Source: Bostrychus sinensis (taxonomy: Eukaryota > Chordata > Actinopteri > Gobiiformes > Eleotridae). From it: a stretch of 64,000 bases of DNA. The stretch is taken from positions 34,841,416 through 34,905,415 of the forward strand of contig CM036241.1 in the NCBI GenBank assembly GCA_020698575.1, written 5' to 3'. The translations under genes were made by a program, and so were the position numbers. Of this stretch, positions 50,911 to 60,699 are shown piece by piece; positions within the stretch are counted from its first letter, which is position 1, and each line of letters begins with the position of its first letter. Under the pieces are notes generated by a model. That model saw only the letters and a list, made by a program, of their open reading frames with translations. It did no database searches and had not been told where the DNA came from.

Positions 50911-53900
50911 ATCCCAGGTATCTTGACCAAACCTGATCTTGTGGACCAAGTTAAGGAAAAGACCATTGTTGACATTGTCCAAAACAAGGTCATCAGTTTA
51001 AAAAAAAGATTCACTATTGTCAGGTGCTATGGCCAGACAAAAGTGTCTCAGATGGATCACATCAAGAAAGAAGACAACTTTTTTAAAGATCACACTGTTT
51101 TCAAGTAAGTATAAGAATGCCTTCTATGTATTTTTATATAAGCTGCAGCACAATTTTAAATGTTATGGCAGAAAAAAAATTTATAATCCCCCACAAAGTT
51201 CCTCATGTAATAGGAATTGACTGAACACGACATTTAATCTGATATGAGCAGAGTTTGAAGATGTAAATCTGTGGGAGTCATAGTAGTATTCGAGAATTAA
51301 AAGTAGTCATCAAAATTTTCACTCAGTAAAAAAGTATTAGGTGTACACTTATACTGCTGCTGCTTCTGGTGCAACTAATTATTACTACTACCACTATACC
51401 TAAACCAGGGTCACACCTTTTGACTGCTACCTGTGCATGCCCCCCAGTTTCCAATGAAGGTAAAAAAAATACCTTCACTCAGAGTAACAAAATTAGAGTT
51501 TAAAATTAGAGTTTAGTGAAGAGAGATTACTCATTTAGACTGACAAATAGCTTGAGTAAAAGTAACATTTTCATTCATTCATTCACCAACTGTATTCTGA
51601 AAGTACATTGCTCTAATGTATATAAGTAAGTTACTTCAGTATACTTTTCCACCTCTGTGTATGAGTGCGCTGTAATCATGTAGTTGAAATAAAATATATT
51701 TTTCTTGCTAACAAGCTTAAATTACTTAAATGTTATCACTTTTTTTGTAAAGAAATGCAGTTGGTCTTTACTAAATACTAAAAGTAAATGTTGTTGGAGT
51801 TATACCAACTTTATTCATCTGTTATGTTTTTGTTAGACTGTGAGTTCATACAAAAATATCAATACTTATAGCTTTGCAGTTTGCCCACTCTTGAGGGATG
51901 AACAATTACGAGTAGTGTTGAACAGGTTCTATTTTTTTAGTTACACAAAACATTGTTTTAACTAATATCTTCCATTTTTGTCACTAACATATGTTGAAGC
52001 ACAATTTAGCTGTAATTATTGTATGTCTGCTATGATTTTTAATTAAGACCTCTTTATGATGATGGATATGCTACTGTGCCTAAACTGGCTGAAAGACTCA
52101 GCCAGGAGCTGGCACAACACATCGAAGTAGGTTAATCCTCGTCTCCTCCTTAATTAGACTTTATTTGGTCATTTCTGTTATTTATATTACCCATGCTTGT
52201 TTTTAGAACTATCTTCCTCAACTGAAAGAATATATAAAGAATGAGCTGCTACAGGCTAATGCAGAGCTGAAGAGATATGGAAATGCACCCCCATCTGATG
52301 ATGCTGGCAGACTCACTTTCCTCACTGATGTGAGTCTCTGAATGAATAAATGATCCCATCAAAATAAATGAATCACTTAACTGTTTGATTGTGTTTTCTT
52401 AGAAACTAACCACATTTACTCAAGATGTTACAAGGTTCTCAATGGGAGAACTCCTGGAACTCACTGACCAAAAGGTATTTAGCGTATGGAGAAAAATTCT
52501 CAAGAACTCCGATGACTCATGTAAGTACATGTTAGTACATTTTATTTTATTTTTTTCAAATATTAGTGTTTTTATTTTTTGATATACAGTCCAGTGGAAG
52601 CTCGAGGCAGAAGTGGCCCAGCATGAACAGAAGAATCCCGAGTCAGGGTTCAGTAGCTTCAAGACATTTGAGCATGTGATCAAAGATCAGATCAAACTTC
52701 TTGAGGAGCCTGCAGTTTTTACACTCAAAGACTCGACAGGTAAGTCCTATTAAAGTTTGGTATTATAACTGACATGTTCTGCATTGTTTCTCTTGGTGAA
52801 TTTTACTTTTAATGTGCCCAAAGAAATTGTTAAGAAAGAGCTACTGAAGCTAATGGAGAAAAGCTTTATTGGATTCCCACAGCTCATCTCTAAAGCTCAG
52901 GTGTAATGTTAATTCCTTGTTTAATCCTTACTATATACAGTGTAGACATGAACACTGACTGAGAGACATTTACACTGTTAAACTCTCCTTATTTCATGTC
53001 AGAGTGCAATTTCTGATGTGACTTCAAGAAGTCAAAAGGCAGCTGAGTTCTTGCTGAGGGCACAGTTCAAGATGGAGTTGTTTGAAGTCTACACAGAAAG
53101 AAACACATGTAGCAAACAAAAGAGAGAGAAGAAAAAGAGTACTACAACACAACTTATTACATATTACCAGGTGAGTACCAAAAAGAATTATTAAAATCCC
53201 TACCTTCACTAAGTATTGGTTTACGACAGGTCTATTCAGTTAAAAAATCTACTGGGCCACACATAGAATGTTTCCAGGCAAATCATTTTCACTGGCAAAC
53301 AAGATGAACATTTTTAATAAAGATAGGTTAGCCACTGTCAAAGTACTTACTTACTTATATATACTGTATATCAATCCAAGGGTATCCAAGGGTTCTGCAC
53401 AGTATCTTTGCTGTTCCTAGGACTGCGCTCTTCTGGATCTGGAAGTCCCACAGGATCCTAGCTCGGTCGTTCTGCATCACTTCTGGAGGTGTTTCCCACC
53501 TTGACCTCGGGACTTCCAGACTGTACTCTGCACAGATGTTCCTGTACACTATACCAACCACTTGGTTATGACGCTCCATGTATGCTTTCCTTGCCAGCAT
53601 CTTACAGCCTGCAGCTATGTGCTGGATTGTCTCAGGGGCCTCTTTGCACAGTCTGCACCTGGGGTCTTATCTTGTATGGTAGATCTGGGCCTCTATTGCT
53701 CTGGTGCTCAAGGCCTGCTCCTGTGCAGCCATGATCAGTGCTTCTGTGCTGTCCTTCAGTCCAGCCCTTTCTAGCCATTGGTAGGATTTCTGGATATCAG
53801 CCGTTCCTTTCCAAGGAACTCCTCCACAGCGACGTGCACGAGCGTTGGAACACGCGTGTTTGTTTACAGCCGGCATCAGCAGAGATTCGCCTAAACCTAG

Positions 53901-56764
53901 ACCTGCATTGTTTGTTTGCGGGACCTTTGACCTAGTTCCCCACACAGACCCAGTCACATGCACAGTCCCTAAATGTGAGCAAAAATATATACTCCTGCTA
54001 TTGGTAGCATTAGCAAACTGACGTTGCTGTACAGTTGAAAAGGTTCAACAGATAAAGAAAAAAGGCATTTTTTTCAAACGATAAGATAAACGTACCTGTC
54101 CAGCAGAAACTTGGCGACCAATGCATCGGTCTGAAGCCCTTTCTGTTCCTACAGCGCATGCCGTCCTTTGAAGGAATCGCCAATAACTACACGGGTTTTA
54201 TTCTGCTCTTCTACAGTTTTTCTCCTCCTCCTCTGGTACATTTCAAAAACAGTTTTCCTTTTGTGACCGCCCGGTTCACGGTTTTCCTCAGCCATTGTGC
54301 TCTTCAAAGTCAGGCTGTCCGCGTTACGATGTTAACGTCGCTTCGGTGTATGAAGAGGGAAAAAGGTCATGCGACGTGAGGAAACAGGAGGGAACGAGAG
54401 GAGACGGGAAGAGACGAGCTGTGCTCCGTCTTTTCGGTGGCAGTCTGGGAGTTGCCTTGGTGTATCTAGGCCTTAATGCGGCGCTAATGCTGGACTACAT
54501 AAACATAGTGTATACGCATGCGCAAGCACAAGAACGCGCACTATCGCTGAAACTAGGAAGTCAGAATGATTGGCGAGTCCGTGGAACAATGGTTAACGTA
54601 CTCATGACGAAAACGATTGGATGAGGTTTTTTAAGTCCCACAGAGTCCACAGTTTATTAATATTATTATTATATTTTCTAATATATTAATTATAAGCCTT
54701 ATACAGGGCAATGAAGGTAGTTTTAATAAATATTGCAAAAAATGAATTTATAAAGATCCTCCCTAATATCTTTAAAGCTGAGTAATTCTGGGGTTTCACA
54801 CTAAATGTAGAATATTGTGCCCCTCATGTATAGCAGATTTTTTTTTTTTTTGGCAAAAAAAAAAAAAAAGTAGGAAAAAAGAAGTCAGGGGGTCTGCTGG
54901 TCCTCCCCCAGATAAACTTTCCACAAAACCTTTGCAATTCTATTTATTCTGGTGCATTTTAGATGACATATTATTTTTACCTGTAGAAAATATATTATTT
55001 ATGATTTTGTTCTCCTAGATTCAAGACAAAGCATTATCATAACTCTTCTATGTTAAACTTGAGCTGCTGCTCTACTCATATAGAAGCATAAATCAAACTA
55101 TTTGGGTAATTAACTTTTGTTTTTGTTTAAAAATCTGACCAGGTTTCTCTCAGTGGTTCCCCATCTCCATTGCCCAGTGTAACTCCAGCCCCAGACCCCG
55201 CTCTGCTCCGCCCCTGCTCCTCCAGCACAGAAACGCAGTCTGAGCCTTCAGTCTCATCACTGGGCTGTAGACATAGGCTTCAGAAAACTTCATAGGCCCT
55301 AGAAACTTTTGTGGCCATCTGAACTTCTGTTTAATGGTGCTTTTACTCTGTAATAATGTAACATACTGTGAGAAATGTGTTGCACAACACCGCGGTGCCA
55401 CGCTTTGGGTTGCATCATATGTTACTGCGCCTCTTATTTTGAACAGCTGTTTATGATCACATCTCCGTGAATATGTGATAAATTGTCATCAAACAAAGAC
55501 TGACTTGAACCTTGACATGTGTAGAACACATTTATAAAGTTTAAATTTTGTTCACAATTTCTCATTATCTACTGTAATTGACGAGGTCCATGTCAGCTGT
55601 TCACTGATAGCATGCAGGCTACAGGACGGGCAGCAGCTGGCCTCCTGTCATTAAGGGTTTCTCTGTATCGTATGCCACGGGCTGGCCTGGAACTGCTTCT
55701 TACCTCTCCTAAGACACACTGTTGGCAGCCAGAAGACAGGCAGTGAGGACTTGTTGCTTTAGGAGTTTGGGAGGGAAAACTCCGTCAAAGCAGTGCTGGC
55801 GGGGGTTGGGGTTGTAGGTTACTTCAAAACGTCAGAAAGTGCATGGGCTCAGGTTGGGCTAGATTTTTTTTGTGCCTTCCAAAAGTAAGCTCTGTTGCTG
55901 GTTAGGGAATGGAGTGGTCCACTCAGGGGTCCCACTAGAGCTGCATGTGGCCTTAATTTTTTGTATGATCGCATTTTACTGCAAAATGACAAATAGCTTT
56001 GAATCGGTGGAAACAGAGCTGTACACTATTTTTTGGAAAAAGGAATGAGAGCAGACTAAATGTACAGTAGAGGGCTTGATGATTGATTGGTCAGTGCTTC
56101 CTGGAGGAGACAGGGGTTCGTGGGAGAGGCAGAGGTTCATGGAATCGAGCATTCTGAGGTTACAGACACTAGATGAGAGAATACAGGATTACTCATCCTG
56201 TAATGAATAATAACATGAATAGTAATATAAGGTTGACCTACAACAGGGGGACAGAGTATTGAGAAAAACAATACAAATTTTGATTTCTTTAATAAATTCT
56301 TTAAAAATCAGACAATGTGATTTTCTGGATTTTTTTTTCTCATTTTGTCTCTCATAGTTGAGGTATACCTATGATGAAAGGGCCTCTCTCATCTTTTTAA
56401 GTGGGAGAACTTGCACAATTGGTGGCTGACTAAATACTTTTTTGCCCCACTGTGTGTATATATATATTTATTTATTTATATACTATACAGTTGCATACAT
56501 ACTGGATTCATAAAATAAAGATGTGTTTTCTGTACTTTGCAGACTGTCTGCCAGCGCCTGGCCAGCTATATCCCAATGGTGATCCGCTTCCACATGTTCA
56601 GAGAATCATCTGCTGAGCTGCAGAAACACATGCTGCATATTCTGAAAGAGAAAAACGTTTTAAATTTTCTGGAATGTGACCCCAATATAACAAAACTCAG
56701 GGATAAAACTCAGAGGCGCTTTATACCTTTGACAAAGGCACAGATTTTGATGTCTGAATTGTAG
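47080..56764 (+). CDS. Mx-like protein, diverged paralogue with degenerate GTPase switches (copy 2, 12 coding exons)
   Basis: Second gene of the array, same exon plan as copy 1. Exons: 47080-47260, 47342-47479, 47577-47707, 50677-50815, 50918-51104, 52048-52126, 52207-52329, 52403-52520, 52590-52739, 52824-52900, 53003-53170, 56543-56764. They total 1713 bases (570 residues) without a stop, and all junctions are GT-AG in phase. The P-loop GDQSSGKS (40-47) and G4 TKPD (200-203) are present. The IVTR switch I motif is missing: PRD-RNYPL (59-66) replaces PRGSGIVTRCPL. G3 reads DLPS (136-139), with Ser for the invariant Gly. Switch II is 5 residues shorter and the loop L4 exon is 30 codons shorter than in copy 1. 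An alternative start at Met4 (47089) also has +4 G. Introns 3 and 11 carry transposons. Inferred: an expressed but catalytically impaired Mx relative; a young pseudogene is the alternative. Confidence 0.85.
47848..48255. repeat. Local duplication in intron 3 of Mx copy 2
   Basis: TTACAATGATTAACTTCAGT followed by CCTCACCATACA and GAAATTTAACC occurs twice (about 47850-47920 and 48185-48252). It is an old duplication of about 70 bp or more. Confidence 0.7.
48499..49400 (+). mobile_element. 0.9-kb DNA transposon, copy T1, intron 3 of Mx copy 2
   Basis: Inverted ends TTAAAGATATTAGGGAGG and CCTCCCTAATATCTTTA. It contains GCGCATGCG words and a decayed first coding exon on + (ATG 48838, donor GGACAG|GTACG at 49021). 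Family not recognised and no clean target duplication seen. Copies T2 and T3 lie at 53803 and 62269. Confidence 0.75.
50863..50909. repeat. (TTA)n microsatellite
   Basis: Lies in the short intron 4 of Mx copy 2, just before the exon 5 acceptor. Confidence 0.95.
53380..53800 (-). mobile_element. LINE ORF C-terminal fragment with zinc-finger and endonuclease-like motifs
   Basis: On the minus strand: a CRLC-type finger with KEAPETIQHI, then KAYMERHNQVVGIVYRNICA, NDRARILWDFQIQ, and an end KSAVLGTAKILCRTLGYPW. This order matches fish LINEs with a restriction-like endonuclease (R4/Dong type, from memory). An internal deletion joins DFQIQ to KSAVLG. Confidence 0.6.
53803..54777 (-). mobile_element. 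0.9-kb DNA transposon, copy T2, intron 11 of Mx copy 2
   Basis: Very similar to T3 but lacks about 120 bp of its left end, where a LINE fragment abuts. The right end CCTCCCTAATATCTTTAAA is intact. Opposite orientation to T1. It contains an extra stretch at about 54335-54480 compared with T3. Confidence 0.75.
54778..56542. other. Rest of intron 11 of Mx copy 2
   Basis: T/A runs near 54840-54870. No gene. DR-A piece at 55955-56215. Confidence 0.55.
55955..56215 (+). repeat. DR-A middle part, intron 11 of Mx copy 2
   Basis: Contains GTATGATCGCATTTTACTGC, TTGATTGGTCAGTGCTTCCT and AATACAGGATTACTC. Confidence 0.65.
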
Positions 56765-56948
56765 ACCATTATTGTGACGCCATAAGCTACAGATGTCGAG
56801 TTGGGAAAAAAAATCATATTAATCAAACAATTGTGTATTACCATATAATGAAAACAAACTGGAGTCATTGTAATCATCTGTTTTAGTTGTTTAGTGTGTG
56901 TTTGTACAGTATCTTTACCTAAAAGTATCCTCTAATTATCTTGTTTGT

Positions 56949-56954
56949 AATAAA
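56949..56954 (+). other. Poly-A signal of Mx copy 2
   Basis: AATAAA lies 185 bp after the copy-2 stop codon and is followed by a T-rich (TTTTG)n stretch. Position and context suit a 3' end for this gene. Confidence 0.55.
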
Positions 56955-58426
56955 GAGTAATTGACAGTTTTGTTTTGTTTTGTTTTGTTTTTAGCTAATT
57001 TGTGTTAACTTAGCACCACAGGCTAGCCTTGACTAACACTATATTTACATATTTGAGTACATATCATATCAGAGGCCTCCTGCAGACACAAGATGGATGC
57101 TATACTGAGCAACTTGGACCACCCCCTGCATTGGGCTTTTGAAAGACACAGCTGCCTGAGGACATCGAGATCAGTGAGCTGCATGACAGAAAGCCACGTG
57201 ATGTTCTTCCTGGTGACCTTGATGATTTCTGAATCAACTCATTTAAAGAGGCATTGTCTAATTTTCACCTCAGGGAGTACTACCGTTTAAGTGAATGTAA
57301 TGGATGAGGAAGGATGTCCTGTATAAACAACACCTGGAGTAAGTGTCATCTTCTTCATAAACCTGTGTAACCACTTTAACTCTGGGTCTGTGCCTCATTC
57401 TTTTAGGAGCTGACAGCAATGATGAGTTTTATTGTGATTGATAGGATTACTCTGCATGTCGCAATTATATTATCATTTCACTGTGAGAAAGGTACATACG
57501 CTTGATTTTAAAGGTCCTTTATTCTGCTAAATCCATTCTTTTTAAGCCTTTAATGATGTTATAATGTTGTTTCCACCTAATAAACATACCTGGAGTAGTA
57601 TTTTGTTTCATTTATGCATGTTTGAGTAATTCTGTATGCTGAGGTCCTGCCCATTTCAAGAGCTGAAAATGCTCAGTCTGACGGCTCTACACAGTCACGC
57701 AAAACCAGGAAGTGTTCCTGCGTGTTTCTAAAGCCCACACACCGTCACTGGACACGCTGTGATCATTTCAGCGCTTAAATTGATGTCACTCAAAGTCAAG
57801 AAGTCAGTCTGTTAGCGTCATGTTGCTTTTAGTAGTGCTAAATAGTGAGGACCCTTGTTTGGGGCCCCCTAAATTTTTTAACCGCCACTGTGCTTATGTA
57901 ATATTATTGCTGATTTTACAGTTTAAAACACACACACACACACAAAAGTAGGGTCAGTCTGTCTCAGAACCTTTAGCATATCGACAACAGTATGTGTTTG
58001 AGAACTCATTCATTTACATACATTTCAGGCACCAACACTGGGGCCCAGAAAGTTTAGAGGCCCCTGAGAGAGGCCCTTGTTCATGGTAATTTTATATCCA
58101 CAATATAAACAAAAATAGCACTTTATTGTAAAAACGTTTTTTTCTCCAACTAATTCGAATTTTATGTTAATATACTTTTTCTGTGAAATGTTTTTAAGAT
58201 GAAACAATTGAAAGCTCAAATTGTTAAAACACATCTAAAAAAAAAAAACATGTTTACAAGATTTTCTTGAAATTATGAACAGTAAGTTTGTTAAAATGAA
58301 GCTGTGCAAATGTTCTTCAGTCATTTGGGGCCCAATGTGAAACCATGCTCTGAAGCCCCTCGTCACTAAGTTACACCACTGCTCCGAATATGTGGCCGTG
58401 TTTTCCCAGGAAATTTAACAGCTTTA
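56955..58426. other. Intergenic DNA between Mx copies 2 and 3
   Basis: Contains a DR-A copy and GGGGCCCC-type repeat debris (57850-58380) like that of the hAT element at 24158. No gene. Confidence 0.5.
57505..57810 (-). repeat. DR-A right half, reverse copy
   Basis: Contains AATGATGTTATAATGTTGTT, CATACCTGGAGTAGTATTTT, AGCTGAAAATGCTCAG and CACCGTCACTGGACAC. Confidence 0.7.
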
Positions 58427-58440
58427 AGTTTCAGTTTTGT
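58427..58440 (-). promoter_or_regulatory. Decayed ISRE upstream of Mx pseudogene copy 3
   Basis: AGTTTCAGTTTTGT is the copy-2 site with the second TTTC core changed to TTTT. It lies 100 bp upstream of the pseudogene ATG, in the same place as the intact sites. A further degraded relative (AGCTTTCAGTTTGTT, about 59921) precedes copy 4. Confidence 0.5.
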
Positions 58441-58540
58441 CTTGTGCAAGTGTTGTAGCTGCCAGAAAAAGAACTGAGACAGTTCTGTTGGGCTTGACAC
58501 AAGACACTGGATCACTGACCCAATCCAAAGGAACTACACC

Positions 58541-59010
58541 ATGAGCACGCAGAAAGGGCAGTATGAGGAGAAAGTGCGTCCCTGCATCGACCTGATTGAC
58601 TCGCTCCGCTCTCTGGGAGTGGAGCAGGACCTGGCGCTGCCCGCGATCGCCGTCATCGGAGACCAGAGCTCGGGGAAGAGTTCTGTGCTGGAGGCGCTGT
58701 CAGGAGTGGCTCTGCCCAGAGGTAATAGGACTGGTTTTCCAGCTGTCTGCTATGTAGCTTTTATTACTACGTAGTTTTTAGACAATGACGTCTTCTGCAT
58801 TGACCCGCAGGCCGAAAATATCCCCTTGTCCTGAAGATGAAGAGAACCAAAGTGGGAGATGACTGGTGTGGTCTAGTCACATTCCAGAAATTTGAATACA
58901 CAGTATTATGAGCAACCAAAGACAGTGGTATAAAGAAAAGTAAAAGTAAAGATAGAATGGGCTGGCCAGACTAAAGAAAACCTGCACTAAGGCTCATCAA
59001 TGTCATCTTA

Positions 59011-59052
<42 letters not shown>

Positions 59053-59632
59053 TAGAGAATAGTAGAATTAAAAGTATGGTGTGATAAAACTAGCCTATTA
59101 AGTACATTTATTGAGAAAGTTACTCAAGTAAATTTAATAGAATAAAAGTAACACATTACAACCTACCTGTTTAGCAGTAGTTCAAGCTGGTCACAGAATT
59201 ATTGAAACTAAACAAAAATTATAAAGTTATAATATATAAAACAGACATGTTGGATTACAATGTGTTATTTACTATTTGTCTCATTTGTTGCTTGTCCTTT
59301 ATGCCCTACTTGTTCTGTTATGATCTGTGCAACAAAGTTTAATCATAATTGTTGTACTTTGATCAGAAATATGAATCTAATTTCAAATTTTCTACAACAA
59401 TTTCAAGATTGTTTGCCAGCGTCTGGCTGGCCAGATCCCACTGGTGATCCGCTTCCAGATGTTGCAGGAGTTGGCCGCCCAGCTACAGAAGGACATGCTG
59501 CAGATCCTCCAAAACACCCCTGACACCAGTTTCCTGCTCAAAGAGGACTCCAGCATCAATGCAAAAAGAGCCAGCATTCAGAGCCGCTTTAAATGACTGA
59601 CAACAGCATGGGTTTTGTTGTCTGAATTGTAG
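58541..59632 (+). pseudogene. Mx pseudogene (copy 3): exons 1, 2 and 12 only
   Basis: Exon 1 (58541-58721) begins with a good ATG (MSTQKGQYEEK) and carries the intact P-loop. The donor position matches copy 2. Exon 2 starts at 58811 after a CAG acceptor and encodes GRKYPLVLKMKRTK, again lacking the IVTR switch I motif, then hits an in-frame TGA at 58909-58911. Exons 3-11 are absent; a 36-base A run (59014-59049) lies in the gap. A terminal exon-12 homologue runs 59408-59632 and encodes the GTPase effector domain, but has an in-frame TGA at 59594-59596, 12 codons before the ancestral TAG (59630-59632). By eye the exon-12 piece resembles copy 1 more than copy 2, while exons 1-2 are of the copy-2 type, so the remnant may join two former genes. 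No functional Mx protein can come from it. Confidence 0.88.
59014..59049. repeat. Poly-A tract, 36 bp
   Basis: Lies in the gap between exons 2 and 12 of the Mx pseudogene. Confidence 0.95.
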
Positions 59633-59815
59633 AGCTTGCATATTTCCATTAGAGAGTTAGATGTTCATTTACTGGGTCACACGTTTTTGTAGAAAACACA
59701 GGTCACATCAGGTTTTAGTTTTGGATATTGAAAAAAAACAAACTGTAGGAGATTCTATCCAATCACTTTGTTTCTAACGTGATGAGGGGAAATTACTGTT
59801 TCTCCGTCTGCTTTG

Positions 59816-59817
<2 letters not shown>

Positions 59818-59858
<41 letters not shown>
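59818..59858. repeat. (TA)n microsatellite
   Basis: Sits in the decayed promoter of Mx copy 4, where copy 1 has its ISRE neighbourhood. Confidence 0.95.
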
Positions 59859-59870
<12 letters not shown>

Positions 59871-59978
59871 GGTGTGTTACACCGGGGCATTATTGCACAT
59901 TAGCTGTTTTTTACCCGGATAGCTTTCAGTTTGTTAAGAATTTGCTTTGAAGGGAGTCTGCGAAATACTTAGTACAAC

Positions 59979-60163
59979 AACACGCTGAACCAGCAGTATG
60001 AGGAGAAAGTGCGTCCCTGCATCGACCTGATTGACTCGCTCCGCTCTCTGGGAGTGGAGCAGGACCTGGCGCTGCCCGCGATCGCCGTCATCGGAGACCA
60101 GAGCTCGGGGAAGAGTTCTGTGCTGGAGGCGCTGTCAGGAGTGGCTCTGCCCAGAGGAAGTGG
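59979..60163 (+). pseudogene. Mx first-exon remnant (copy 4), start codon lost
   Basis: From 'acaacacgctgaacc' to the donor AGTG|GTAGGT this is nearly identical to exon 1 of copy 1, including the P-loop and the copy-1-type extended donor (GGAAGTG). The region matching the copy-1 ATG reads agtACAACAAC, so the start codon is gone. Upstream sequence (about 59740-59820) resembles the copy-1 promoter but is broken by a TA repeat. No exon 2 or later Mx exon is seen between 60164 and 64000; the space is filled by transposons. It is an orphan exon here. Downstream exons could lie beyond the window, but the lost ATG argues against function. Confidence 0.8.
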
Positions 60164-60696
60164 TAGGTAGAATAAGCATAAGTATGTGTACCGTGCGAGT
60201 TTATCATTCTGTAGTTAATTATGATGTTATTGATATTGCAAAAGACAGTGGACGGTGTTCTGAATTTGGCTGATTATGAATAACTTGGTGTTGATTAGGT
60301 GATAACCGCTGCAGTATGTCCGGTTAGAACATTCATTTGTCCACTTATGAAAGAATCAGACCAGCTTCATATTTCGTCATTTAATCTGTGGTTTTCTGTA
60401 AACATACAACAAATAAAGTAAACAAACTAAATATCTCATACTCATGTCTCACTGTGCTTCGTAGTACCACTCAGCACACTAGCTAGCCTATAATATCAAC
60501 AGGTATAATTCTAAACAATAGGCTACTTGTACTATTAGGAGTGCATATACATTTAACTTTATAAACGTCCATATATACCTTATAACTTTAGACTTACTTG
60601 CTAATGCACGCACAGACAACGTCTGAAGCTTCAGTGGAGAAACAAGGAACATGTTTTTCTTTAGTCTTATTTACGTGGGTCCTAAATGTGGTCCTC
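60164..60696. other. Noncoding stretch after Mx copy 4
   Basis: I see no Mx exon or other gene here. Confidence 0.5.
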
Positions 60697-60699
60697 TTA

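Noticed and set aside
50608..50982. 124-codon minus frame with poly-Ile
   Set aside because: Antisense of Mx exons 4-5 and the TTA microsatellite.
54158..54624. Two + frames of 73 and 109 codons
   Set aside because: They lie within transposon copy T2, on the strand opposite its own coding-like exon.
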